Source: Thermoplasma sp.
GTDB taxonomy: Archaea > Thermoplasmatota > Thermoplasmata > Thermoplasmatales > Thermoplasmataceae
Direction of reading: 5' to 3'
NCBI RefSeq assembly: GCF_008709555.1
Contig: NZ_VYIJ01000001.1
Coordinates: forward strand, 24,809 to 88,808
Length of the DNA stretch: 64,000 nucleotides
Positions 35,224 to 44,122 of the stretch are shown piece by piece. Under the pieces are notes generated by a model. It saw only the letters and a program-made list of their open reading frames with translations. It did no database searches and had not been told where the DNA came from. A program made the translations under genes and the position numbers. Each line of letters starts with the position of its first letter. Within the stretch, counting starts at the first letter, position 1.

Positions 35224-36363
35224 TCATATGGATTTAGACCCGATATATTTTATGTATTTTATGACCTCTGGTATGTTTATCCTCATTGGACAGACCTCCT
35301 TGCAGCCTCCGGAATGAACGCAGTAGGATGCAGGCCATGGATCTTTGTTGGTTATGTAGTTCCACATCACGCCCGTAGGCCCGTTGTATGGTGACTTTGT
35401 TGACACCCAGTCCTTTCCAAGCACACGGTATATGGGACATGAGAAGTAGCAGCGACCGCATTTGATGCAGAGAAGGGCCTCCTTCAGCTCCTCGTCCCTG
35501 CTGGCATCCATCCTCCCATCATCCATAAGTATGAGGTGGAAGTTCTTCGGTCCTGTTGCAGGCGAAACGCGTTTCAGTTCGATATCGGCGGTTGAGCTCG
35601 GGCCGGCTGTTACGTTTATATATGTAGGCGGAAACAATCCTGCGTAGGCTGACTGAACCATAACCTCGTCCATGGCATCCCTGAGCGTCGGAACGATCTT
35701 GTCGATGCCTGTTATTGATATATGGGTCTGCGGCATCACGGTGTCTATCCTTATGTTGCCCTCGTTCTCCACGAGAGCTATCGCGCCGGAGTCCGCTGCC
35801 ACGGCATTCGCCCCAGTTATCCCTATGTCTGCCTTGACATACTTTGACATGAGGAACTTCCTGACTGCGGCGACGACGTCCTCTATCTTCGAGTTCTCAT
35901 CGATGCTCGGGTCGATCTTCTTCACAGCCTTTGCCGCATCCTCCCTCGTCATGCCCAGTGCGGGCGCCACTATATGCGTAGGCCATCCCTTCGATATCTG
36001 TATTAGGTACTCGCCAAGATCCGTTTCCCACACCTCGTTGTGCCTGGATTCAAGGTACTCCCTTAGGCCGATCTCGTAGGCCACGTTTGTCTTGGAGAAC
36101 ACGACGATTTTGTCCTCTCCAACGATCTCGCCCGCGATCTTCCTGGCATCGTCCTTGTCCTTCGCCAGGTAGGCATGTCCGCCAAGGCGCTCGACGTTCT
36201 TGATAGTCATGCTTACGTATGAATCCAGGTTTTCAATCACCTTCATCTTCTGGTCCCTCAGATGATCCGCGAGTTCAGCTATGTACGGATACTCCTTTAA
36301 TATCCTCTCTACCTCCATGTAATTGCCGCCGGATACCGTTGATATGAGATCCACCCAGTTCAT
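35224..36363 (-). CDS. LUD-domain iron-sulfur protein (LutB-like)
   Basis: 379 residues: an N-terminal LUD domain (DIGITGANAVAADSGAIALVENEG) and a C-terminal pair of 4Fe-4S sites, CIKCGRCYFSCPIY and CVHSGGCKEVCPM. This is the layout of LutB, the electron-transfer subunit of lactate oxidation, though shorter than bacterial LutB. The start at 36363 has a strong GAGGTGAT ribosome site just ahead, inside the upstream gene's end (4-base overlap). Last gene of a four-gene operon. Confidence 0.87.
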   Translation of the reverse strand: MNWVDLISTVSGGNYMEVERILKEYPYIAELADHLRDQKMKVIENLDSYVSMTIKNVERLGGHAYLAKDKDDARKIAGEIVGEDKIVVFSKTNVAYEIGLREYLESRHNEVWETDLGEYLIQISKGWPTHIVAPALGMTREDAAKAVKKIDPSIDENSKIEDVVAAVRKFLMSKYVKADIGITGANAVAADSGAIALVENEGNIRIDTVMPQTHISITGIDKIVPTLRDAMDEVMVQSAYAGLFPPTYINVTAGPSSTADIELKRVSPATGPKNFHLILMDDGRMDASRDEELKEALLCIKCGRCYFSCPIYRVLGKDWVSTKSPYNGPTGVMWNYITNKDPWPASYCVHSGGCKEVCPMRINIPEVIKYIKYIGSKSI

Positions 36364-37262
36364 TCTATCACCTCAGCTATGTCCTTTATGCTGCAGTACG
36401 GTTCGAGGTTGACGTAGCATAGGGGGCACGCTACCAGCACGTCCTCATACACGGACTTAAGGGATGCAGCCCGGGCCTTTGCTATGCTGTCGCTTAGATC
36501 GGCATTTAATGGTCCCACAGGGCCACCACAGCAGAATCCGACACCTTTACCGGTTACTGTGGGATCCTCTACAAGATCGACACCGGCCGACTTCATCTTA
36601 TCCCTGATGGTATCGTACATATCCAGGAACCTTGAATATAGGCATGAATCGTGCATGACGAACTTTCCCTTGCCCTTCACCGTTCCTATGATGGATAGAT
36701 AGCTGTGGAACGGTATATCGAAGTTTATGTATTTCTTCAGGTTCGTGAGGGTATTTGTGGTGTGGGGATCCACCGTTATTATCTCCTCGACGCCCCTATC
36801 CCTGAAGAATCCAAGAACCTTCTTGCCGTATTCCTTGAACTCGTCAAGGAAGCCAAGCTCGTAAAGAAGCGATCCGCTGTACGGCTCATCCTCATACAGA
36901 TACCCCACATCTGCCTTGACCCTGGATACCATCCTGTACACATTCTGAAGTATCCTTACCGATCGATCTATATCCTCGTCCTTTGGTTTTATCAATCGCG
37001 ATCCTATGGATGCGAGGATCCTTGACTTTCCCAGCGATCCAAGGGTAGGTACGTACTTCTCGTAGGATTTGAAAACGGAAGCCATCTGGTACATGTATGA
37101 AGTGTATAATATCACTCTTCCACCCTTAGGTATATTCATTCCGTTGGCCCATTTCACGGCCAGTTTCTTGTCCAGTGGGAAAGGGGTGTAATCCTCCATG
37201 AGGTTCCTGTAGAGGATGCTTTTGATGAGGGCTTCCTGCTTCCTCACGCGATCTTCGTCCAA
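36360..37262 (-). CDS. CCG-domain protein, oxidoreductase subunit (LutA/HdrB-like)
   Basis: 300 residues with one cysteine-rich CCG domain: HDSCLYSRF, FCCGGPVGPL and VACPLCYVNL. Such domains bind an unusual Fe-S cluster or disulfide and pass electrons in lactate, glycolate and heterodisulfide reductases. No N-terminal ferredoxin motif. The start appears to be TTG at 37262, with GGTGAT four to five bases ahead as ribosome site. It is paralogous to the next gene upstream (shared IITIDPHT-like and CCGGP blocks). Confidence 0.85.
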   Translation of the reverse strand: MDEDRVRKQEALIKSILYRNLMEDYTPFPLDKKLAVKWANGMNIPKGGRVILYTSYMYQMASVFKSYEKYVPTLGSLGKSRILASIGSRLIKPKDEDIDRSVRILQNVYRMVSRVKADVGYLYEDEPYSGSLLYELGFLDEFKEYGKKVLGFFRDRGVEEIITVDPHTTNTLTNLKKYINFDIPFHSYLSIIGTVKGKGKFVMHDSCLYSRFLDMYDTIRDKMKSAGVDLVEDPTVTGKGVGFCCGGPVGPLNADLSDSIAKARAASLKSVYEDVLVACPLCYVNLEPYCSIKDIAEVIE

Positions 37263-37389
37263 AACATCACCGCCATGATATGATCAAAGGTCATAATAAA
37301 GTATATTATGGAAGAGTCCAGGCAGCATCATATTTTCGGTATATCCGCGCGTCCGATCATCCATGCACGGGCCATGGTCATCGACCGGC

Positions 37390-38553
37390 TCACCTCGATC
37401 CGCTGGACCGGAGAAGCACCTCTGATATGTCGATCACGCTGTCGTCCTTTGCAAGGTTTGCATAGCATATCGGGCATGCGGTTACGATGGGGAGGCCGGA
37501 TGACTTGAGCTCCTCGAACCGCCTCAGCGATATCCTATCCGATATCTCAGGAAAGAGCAGTTCATCCGGTCCACCACAGCATCTCGTTGGATTCTCCTCA
37601 ATATTCACATCGAAGACCTTCGAAACGTAGCCGTTGAAGTCGAAGTACCTCGAGAAGTGGCATGGTGCATGCACCGCGTATCTGTCCGGTACCTTAACAG
37701 TCTCTATCAGATCCATGTAGTACACGACTTCGAACTCGAAGTCTACGTATTTTGGGTATATGTATTTGAGTATCTCATAGGTGTGCGGATCTATGGTTAT
37801 TATCCTGCGCACGCCGTGAGATCTGAAGATCTCGGAAACGTACTCCGCGTATTCCCTGAACTCCCTCTCGAAGCCAAGGTCGTATATGAAGGTGCCTGGA
37901 TACGGCTCTTCCTTTCCCAGGTACCCAAAATCAATGCCATTCCTCCTTAGAAGTTCCACAATGTTCCTCAAGTACCTGTTCATCCTCTCCATCATATCTC
38001 TATCGTAGAGGTCACGGAACATGACCGTGAACGATGGGTGTCTCCTCATGAACGAGGCCAGGCTCTCATCGTAATGCCCGAATATCCTTCTTATCTTTCC
38101 GAACTTGCGGAGATAGGCCATCAGCTGGTACATGTTGCCCGTGTAGAACAGCGTCTCCATGGATCCGAATTCCATGCCAGACGCCCAGTCTGCGCACCTC
38201 TCCCTCACACCCAGCGGATTGCGGAACCTCATGGTAAATTCAACGATCATCTTTGCTATCTCCGGTGCCTTCCCATTTTTCGCTAAGATCATTCTACCGA
38301 TCTCGCTGACCTTCCCGGCGTTCACGCCTGCAGGGCACACGCTCAGGCATGCATAACAGTCAACGCATGAATAGAACGAAGGAGAAGGATCGATCTCATC
38401 GTACCTGTAAAGGAATTTCGCAATATCGACGCGACCTCTTGCGCCCTTTGAGGAAACGAAGTCAGCGGCCGGAAGTGTTGGGCATACAGACTCGCAAAAG
38501 CCGCAGTTTATGCATTTGCCAGCTTCAGCTATCAGATCCTGCATCCTGTTCAA
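37390..38553 (-). CDS. 4Fe-4S and CCG-domain oxidoreductase subunit (GlcF/GlpC-like)
   Basis: 387 residues: N-terminal ferredoxin sites CINCGFCESVCPT and CVDCYACLSVCPA, then a CCG domain (HAPCHFSRY, RCCGGPDELL, TACPICYANL). It acts as the electron-accepting iron-sulfur partner of the FAD subunit upstream, whose end it overlaps by 29 bases. The start is TTG at 38553 (GAGGTAAT upstream) or ATG at 38544. It is a paralogue of the adjacent CCG protein, which lacks the ferredoxin part. Confidence 0.87.
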   Translation of the reverse strand: MNRMQDLIAEAGKCINCGFCESVCPTLPAADFVSSKGARGRVDIAKFLYRYDEIDPSPSFYSCVDCYACLSVCPAGVNAGKVSEIGRMILAKNGKAPEIAKMIVEFTMRFRNPLGVRERCADWASGMEFGSMETLFYTGNMYQLMAYLRKFGKIRRIFGHYDESLASFMRRHPSFTVMFRDLYDRDMMERMNRYLRNIVELLRRNGIDFGYLGKEEPYPGTFIYDLGFEREFREYAEYVSEIFRSHGVRRIITIDPHTYEILKYIYPKYVDFEFEVVYYMDLIETVKVPDRYAVHAPCHFSRYFDFNGYVSKVFDVNIEENPTRCCGGPDELLFPEISDRISLRRFEELKSSGLPIVTACPICYANLAKDDSVIDISEVLLRSSGSR

Positions 38554-39925
38554 AGATATTACCTCTGTTCAGTATGTTCTTCGGATCGAACAGGTGTTTG
38601 ATGGACTTCATGAGGTCGAGTGTGCGCATGTTGTCGTTGTACCGCATCTCCTCTATCAGGAGCTTCCTCTTCTCGATGCCGATCCCATGTTCCGCGGAGA
38701 CGCTTCCTCCGTGCTTGACAGCGATCATGGCCATGTCCATCATGAACCTGTTGACCCTCGCCATGGCCTCTTCATCCGAAAGGTCTGCGAATATGTTAGC
38801 GTGTATGTTGCCATCCCCTATGTGTCCGAAGAGAGCCGACCTTACACCATCGCCGTCCCTTGCCTTCTCTATCTCCTTGAGGGTCGATGGCAGTTCGGAG
38901 ACCGGGACGACTATATCCCCTATTACTATGTACTCATTCTCATTCTTCCTCAGCCTGAGTATTGATGCATAGAGTCCTTTTCTTGCGAGATATATCCTGT
39001 TCATCTCTTTCTCATCCGTCGTGCTCCACGTTTCTATTGCATATCTCTTTAGTATGCTCTCGATCTGATCCTTACGTCTCTGTAGGGTCTCCACGGGTCC
39101 GGATGCATCGACGATGAGTGCGTAATTCGTACCATCAGGATACGTTATTGCTTCTGGTACGGAATCAAGCGATATCTTATCCATGAATTCGGCCATTTCC
39201 GGGATGGTGTGCTCCTTTATCTCCGATATGGCCTTCCCGGCATCATCGATTGTACGGAAGAACGCAAGTATCCTTGCTATGCGTTCTGGCTTCGGCCATA
39301 TCTTGAGGTAGGCCTTCGTTATTACGCCCAAGGTACCCTCTGACCCTATCATCAGCGCGGTCATATCGTAGCCCGCCGATCTCTTAAGCGTCCTGTTCCC
39401 GAACTTGACAAGCGTACCATCTGCCAATACCACATCGAGGCCGAGCACCCAGTCCTTGGTAACACCATAGGCAACGCCCCGAAGGCCACCAGCATTTGTA
39501 GATATTGAACCGCCCACCGTGGCGGATCTCGAACTTGCAGGATCAGGTGGATAGAAGTGTCCGTATCCATCTAGGAAGCGCTCCAGGTCGTCAAGTCTAA
39601 CGCCAGGCTCCACTATGACGCACTTGTCGTTGAGGTTTACATCGATTATCCTGTTCATCCTCAACATGGATATCACGACGCCGTGGCCCTTGAGTATAGA
39701 TGATCCGGTCAGCGATGACCCACCGCCCTTGACGACGACTGGAACCTCGTACTTATAGGCCAGCCTCATTATCCTCTGAACGTCTTCGGCGGATCCTGGA
39801 AGCAGCACGGCATCGGGCATCTCGCCAGTGAAATATGAAGCATCGTTCATGTACGGGATGAGATCCTCCTTTCTCGTTATGACGTAATCGCCGAGAAAGG
39901 TCCGGACTTCCTCTATAAAACCCAT
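38525..39925 (-). CDS. FAD-linked D-lactate dehydrogenase / glycolate oxidase (GlcD-like)
   Basis: A 466-residue flavoprotein of the vanillyl-alcohol-oxidase fold. The FAD-binding domain has VVVKGGGSSLTGSSI, DPASSRSATVGGSISTNAGGLRGVAYG and GSEGTLGVI. The C-terminal catalytic part has ALFGHIGDGNIHANI and GGSVSAEHGIGIEKR. It oxidises a 2-hydroxy acid (D-lactate or glycolate) and passes electrons to the iron-sulfur subunits. First gene of a four-gene minus-strand operon. Which 2-hydroxy acid is used cannot be told. Confidence 0.92.
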   Translation of the reverse strand: MGFIEEVRTFLGDYVITRKEDLIPYMNDASYFTGEMPDAVLLPGSAEDVQRIMRLAYKYEVPVVVKGGGSSLTGSSILKGHGVVISMLRMNRIIDVNLNDKCVIVEPGVRLDDLERFLDGYGHFYPPDPASSRSATVGGSISTNAGGLRGVAYGVTKDWVLGLDVVLADGTLVKFGNRTLKRSAGYDMTALMIGSEGTLGVITKAYLKIWPKPERIARILAFFRTIDDAGKAISEIKEHTIPEMAEFMDKISLDSVPEAITYPDGTNYALIVDASGPVETLQRRKDQIESILKRYAIETWSTTDEKEMNRIYLARKGLYASILRLRKNENEYIVIGDIVVPVSELPSTLKEIEKARDGDGVRSALFGHIGDGNIHANIFADLSDEEAMARVNRFMMDMAMIAVKHGGSVSAEHGIGIEKRKLLIEEMRYNDNMRTLDLMKSIKHLFDPKNILNRGNIFEQDAGSDS

Positions 39926-40114
39926 GGGTAATCATCGTGAAGGCAGTAATATCTTTTTTTATCTGTAATTTTATGAGAGGTCTGTAATTATGATGTGGTC
40001 TTTTTTGGCGGATAGATTGAAGAAACATAAATAACAGGATGAAGAACAGATCTCGTATGAGGGCTGTTCAGTATGTTGCAACTTTAACTATATGTAAACC
40101 TTTTTCACATTAAT

Positions 40115-40124
40115 AAAATATAAG
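40115..40124 (+). promoter_or_regulatory. TATA box for the giant surface protein
   Basis: AAAATATAAG, predicting transcription from about 40146. This is just ahead of the ATG at 40159 and just after the TTG at 40141. Confidence 0.4.
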
Positions 40125-40158
40125 TAAAATCATAAATGTATTGCGCACATCGGCGCAT

Positions 40159-43100
40159 ATGTGCAGAACGCCCGGCATACTCATAGTTTTGCTCCTTCTG
40201 CTGTCATGCTATTCAATAACGGCCTCCAATGCGCACTCGATCAATATGGGAGATCCAGAGACCCACTCCGACTACTACTGGTATGGAAACATGACAATAC
40301 AGCATAATGAATCTCTCAATATAATAAACGAAGTTTTCTTTCTATTCGGTAGATCCATTGCCATCTTCGGGAACATGAGCATACAGAACTCAACCTTGAT
40401 CCTAAACGATACTCAGATTGAGGTTATGGGAGGATTGTTGTTGCTTAAGAATTCCACCATAGAAGGTAATGGGTCCATATCCCTAAATTCATCAATTTTT
40501 AGATCCGAGAATTCAACACTTTTCAAGGGCTATAATGGGTCGCTAGCAGCTTCACATTCATCCGTATATTTGATCAGTTCCTATATTTCCGGTCAGTCGA
40601 CGTCAAAAGAATTCAATTACACAACATATAGATATTATAATGACAGCTATCAGCCAGGAGGAAAGGCGGATCTGAGCAGTGAGGCAGAGGCCAATGGTTA
40701 TGCTTACAAGCTTGATATATCGGTTGAATATGAATACGCAAATACGAGCAATCCGGCCGCATTATATGTGGAGGATGAAAATGAATCCCAATATCTGCAC
40801 TTAAACGGATCGAAAAATATTATAACATCAAACTTCACCATCCTTCTCGACTATCCTTCAACCGATCCAGTTCCAGAGATATACGTGGACAGTAATGAGA
40901 GCGATCTGGAGGTCTATGGTATAAATGTTCTTGCCATAGCCAACGATACATATTACCTTTTTGGACCGGATCATTTTGATCTGTACCTGAAAAATAGCAC
41001 GTTGTACAGTGTTGCTTCTGAATTCGAATTGAACGGAATACCACTGTATCTAAATGATGGCCTTCTGAGTCCAGAGGCCACCGGCATATACCTGTACCAT
41101 TCTAAGGCTTACATAGTAAGCAGCGGATCCTGGATGACGAACATAACGCAAATACCGTTCATCAGTTTCATGTCTGAAGCCTACTATTACTCGGCGGTGA
41201 ATATCACTTACATGTTGGATGACCGCACCTATAATTACAGCGGCCAGGTTTATTATGCAGACGGAGAGGAGATAGGGATTAATACCACTGCATGCGATAT
41301 TGCGAATTCGGTTTATCACTCGGCATCGGTGCACATTGTACCGGTTTGGTTGTTCAATGGAACGATGCAATACGATGGAAACTATGAGATCGATATATAC
41401 AACAGAACGGAGTACTTTTCATGCGATCCATTTCCAGATATGGGCGATCAAATGCACAAATTCGTGGGTTCGGTAACTCTACCGCAGGTAAGCATCAGCT
41501 TGCCATATCTGCTTTACACTGGCGTAAATGAAACGATAAATATCACTCTGGAGTCAACATATGCAAACGTCGCCGAAGCATCAATTGAGGTATACCTGGT
41601 AAACAATACATCAATCATACATATTTTCAATCTGTCCATAAACGATCTGCGAGTAAATTCTCCTGAAGAGATCACGGTTGACCTCGGTCTTGATGTATCG
41701 CCGGGCGAATATCAGATATATTACAAGGCGAGTGGATCTGGGATGATTTTCTCAGACCAGTACAGAATGATATTGGTTGAGGATCATGTCAACGTCCTGA
41801 TGCATTGGATCTATCATTACATCATCCCGTTCCACAGACTGTATTTCGAACTTATGCTTTTTGATGCTTCATCGTACTCCTCGATAAATAACATCAGTAT
41901 GCAATTCATATCAGAAGATAATTTATCTATCTGGAGGAATATAACCGTAGAGGTCGATCCTCTTGCATACTGTAATGAAACCTTCTTGATAAACTCGACC
42001 GGTAATCTTACGTCCATTATGATAAGGATGATGTACAATAGATCGATGATGAATTATATTCAATTACAGTCTCAGAACATAACTTTGCTCCCCGTATTCG
42101 ATCGATACGACGTTAATATCGCGGTATATGGTATGCAGATATATCCCATAAACATCAGCCTGGATGGTTCACAATACACCATATTACATAATGACACGGT
42201 GCTGGCTCTGCCAAACGGCACCTATAGCGTTGTTGCAGGAGGAATGAATGGATATCATGTTCACATGCAGAGAAGCTTTGTTGTGAACGGCACTGGCACC
42301 GCATTAAATATTTATATCTCTAGGGCGCTTTACACGATCTCGTTCATATCAAACCTGAAATCAGGGTTCAACGTATCAATAGATCAAGAACCATGCTCCT
42401 CGAATAGCGTATCGCTGCCAAACGGCACCTATGTTCTCGTGGCCTATCCACCCCCTGGATATGATTGCCTATCTCAGAATATAAAAGTCAGCGGAAGCAA
42501 CATGACAATATTCCTGAATTTTAAGCATGCGGTTTACAGTATATCCATAATCATCAATGGATCGGCCATTCCTCAAGAAGTCATGATCAATGATACGATG
42601 TACACTGTGTCAGCGGCGACGAATGTCTCACTGGATTCCGGGGTTTACACGGTAAGAGGCCTTAACTCGACGTACCTGAGAACCGATTTCAATGAGACCA
42701 TCGATCTGCTTTCCAACACCACACTGTATATGATGTATTACAGGCCTTATTCTAGAATCGAGATCAATGCCCTAGGCTATAATGGATCATTTTCACTGCA
42801 GTTCAACTCGTCTCAGTACATCGTACATTCCGGATCCATGATTAAGGTACCATTCGGGTTCTATGCTGTGAGAGCGAAGAATGTGTCGGACTATTCTGAA
42901 ATTTACGGTGATACGATCAATATCAAGTCCCCATCATTAATAATTAACATAACGTTCAGCAGACTTGAATTCATGGTCAATATAAGTATGGATAGGCCGG
43001 CCAAGATCGTCTTTGGAAACATGACCAGATACGGTCAGAACATTAGTGTTCTGGAACCAGCAGGGATCTATTATCTGTCCATCTCCAGACCAGGTTATTA

Positions 43101-43527
43101 TCCATTAGATGAACGCATCATAGTTGACTCTAATTTGACACTGAACCTAGATCTCACAGAGATATATTACAGGATAGCAATAGAATCTAACGTTTATTCT
43201 TTCACAATAGTGATCGGAAATTCCACTTTTTATGCTTCTGGTAACAATTTAACCTTATACTTACCGTACGGAAAGAACATCATAACACTTCTCAAGCACG
43301 GATACAGCGATAACCGCACCACGATCTATGTTTCCGGTAATGATACGGTCTTTCTGAAGATGCACAGGTTATCATCAGAGGTCATCATTGCCCACTTCAT
43401 CAGGAATAATTATCAAACGATCATTACGGTTTCAGTCCTGATGGTTGCAGCCTATTTGGCCTTCCTGAGGCATCTGCGTATTGTTGGTCGGAACGGTGGA
43501 CCAATACGTCGTGATGTTAAGAGATAA
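40159..43527 (+). CDS. Giant N-glycosylated surface protein with PEGA-like repeats
   Basis: About 1122 residues: signal peptide (ILIVLLLLLSCYSITAS), a large beta-rich ectodomain with dozens of N-x-S/T sequons, and a single C-terminal helix (ITVSVLMVAAYLAFL) with a basic cytoplasmic tail. The first part (about 30-150) looks like a right-handed beta-helix. From about residue 660 to the anchor there are five to six tandem PEGA-like units with recurring LPNGTYSVV / LPNGTYVLV / LDSGVYTV / VPFGFYAV / LEPAGIYYLS. Likely a cell-surface or adhesion glycoprotein of this wall-less archaeon. The start is ATG 40159, with TTG 40141 as alternative. Confidence 0.85.
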   Translation: MCRTPGILIVLLLLLSCYSITASNAHSINMGDPETHSDYYWYGNMTIQHNESLNIINEVFFLFGRSIAIFGNMSIQNSTLILNDTQIEVMGGLLLLKNSTIEGNGSISLNSSIFRSENSTLFKGYNGSLAASHSSVYLISSYISGQSTSKEFNYTTYRYYNDSYQPGGKADLSSEAEANGYAYKLDISVEYEYANTSNPAALYVEDENESQYLHLNGSKNIITSNFTILLDYPSTDPVPEIYVDSNESDLEVYGINVLAIANDTYYLFGPDHFDLYLKNSTLYSVASEFELNGIPLYLNDGLLSPEATGIYLYHSKAYIVSSGSWMTNITQIPFISFMSEAYYYSAVNITYMLDDRTYNYSGQVYYADGEEIGINTTACDIANSVYHSASVHIVPVWLFNGTMQYDGNYEIDIYNRTEYFSCDPFPDMGDQMHKFVGSVTLPQVSISLPYLLYTGVNETINITLESTYANVAEASIEVYLVNNTSIIHIFNLSINDLRVNSPEEITVDLGLDVSPGEYQIYYKASGSGMIFSDQYRMILVEDHVNVLMHWIYHYIIPFHRLYFELMLFDASSYSSINNISMQFISEDNLSIWRNITVEVDPLAYCNETFLINSTGNLTSIMIRMMYNRSMMNYIQLQSQNITLLPVFDRYDVNIAVYGMQIYPINISLDGSQYTILHNDTVLALPNGTYSVVAGGMNGYHVHMQRSFVVNGTGTALNIYISRALYTISFISNLKSGFNVSIDQEPCSSNSVSLPNGTYVLVAYPPPGYDCLSQNIKVSGSNMTIFLNFKHAVYSISIIINGSAIPQEVMINDTMYTVSAATNVSLDSGVYTVRGLNSTYLRTDFNETIDLLSNTTLYMMYYRPYSRIEINALGYNGSFSLQFNSSQYIVHSGSMIKVPFGFYAVRAKNVSDYSEIYGDTINIKSPSLIINITFSRLEFMVNISMDRPAKIVFGNMTRYGQNISVLEPAGIYYLSISRPGYYPLDERIIVDSNLTLNLDLTEIYYRIAIESNVYSFTIVIGNSTFYASGNNLTLYLPYGKNIITLLKHGYSDNRTTIYVSGNDTVFLKMHRLSSEVIIAHFIRNNYQTIITVSVLMVAAYLAFLRHLRIVGRNGGPIRRDVKR

Positions 43528-43648
43528 AACACAATAAAAAACGATATATCCTCATTATGCATCAAAATGAGACGGTTAGCGAATTCGTATTCGCCTGTCG
43601 GCCATATCGAATGATTCCAAGCAATGTTGGAGTGAAGAGGATGAGTCA

Positions 43649-44122
43649 ATGAAGATAATCCATCAGAAGGACGGGCAGTTGCTCAAAACAGTGTTCGTTG
43701 ACAGAGATGGTACCATAAACAGGGATTGCCCCTACTGCCATAGGCCTGAGGATCTCCATATCTACGAGGATACCGTGGATCTGCTCAGATCCTACCAGGA
43801 TAAGGGTTATCGCATAATCATAGTGACGAATCAATCCGGTATCGGACGCGGGTACTTTTCGCTTGACGAGTTCAGGAATTTCAATCAGGCCGTTGTCGAT
43901 AGCCTGAAACATCGTGGTGTTTTTGTTAGCGCGACCTATTTCTGTCCTCATCGGCCGGATGAGGGATGCTCCTGCAGGAAACCAGGCCGCGGTCTCATAG
44001 ATGAGGCCCTTTCGGATTTCCGTGTCGATATGGCCGGTTCGATCGTGATCGGCGACAGGGAAGATATTGATGGCGATCTCGCCAGAAAGGTCGGGCTACT
44101 CTTCAATCTGATCAGGCACTGA
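43649..44122 (+). CDS. HAD phosphatase, D-glycero-heptose-1,7-bisphosphatase type (GmhB-like)
   Basis: 157 residues: VFVDRDGTINRD (catalytic aspartates in DRDGT, 18-22), IIIVTNQSGIGRGYF, the zinc loop CPHRPDEGCSCRKP and IVIGDREDIDGDL. This is the GmhB/HisB-N subfamily. In this setting it could dephosphorylate heptose bisphosphate for glycan synthesis or histidinol phosphate. It lies just after the giant glycoprotein gene and overlaps the convergent tiaS by 27 bases. Confidence 0.87.
   Translation: MKIIHQKDGQLLKTVFVDRDGTINRDCPYCHRPEDLHIYEDTVDLLRSYQDKGYRIIIVTNQSGIGRGYFSLDEFRNFNQAVVDSLKHRGVFVSATYFCPHRPDEGCSCRKPGRGLIDEALSDFRVDMAGSIVIGDREDIDGDLARKVGLLFNLIRH

Noticed and set aside
43520-43648. Separate small gene between the giant surface protein and gmhB
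   Set aside because: About 120 bases with no coding signal. An out-of-frame ATG at 43641 does not extend.
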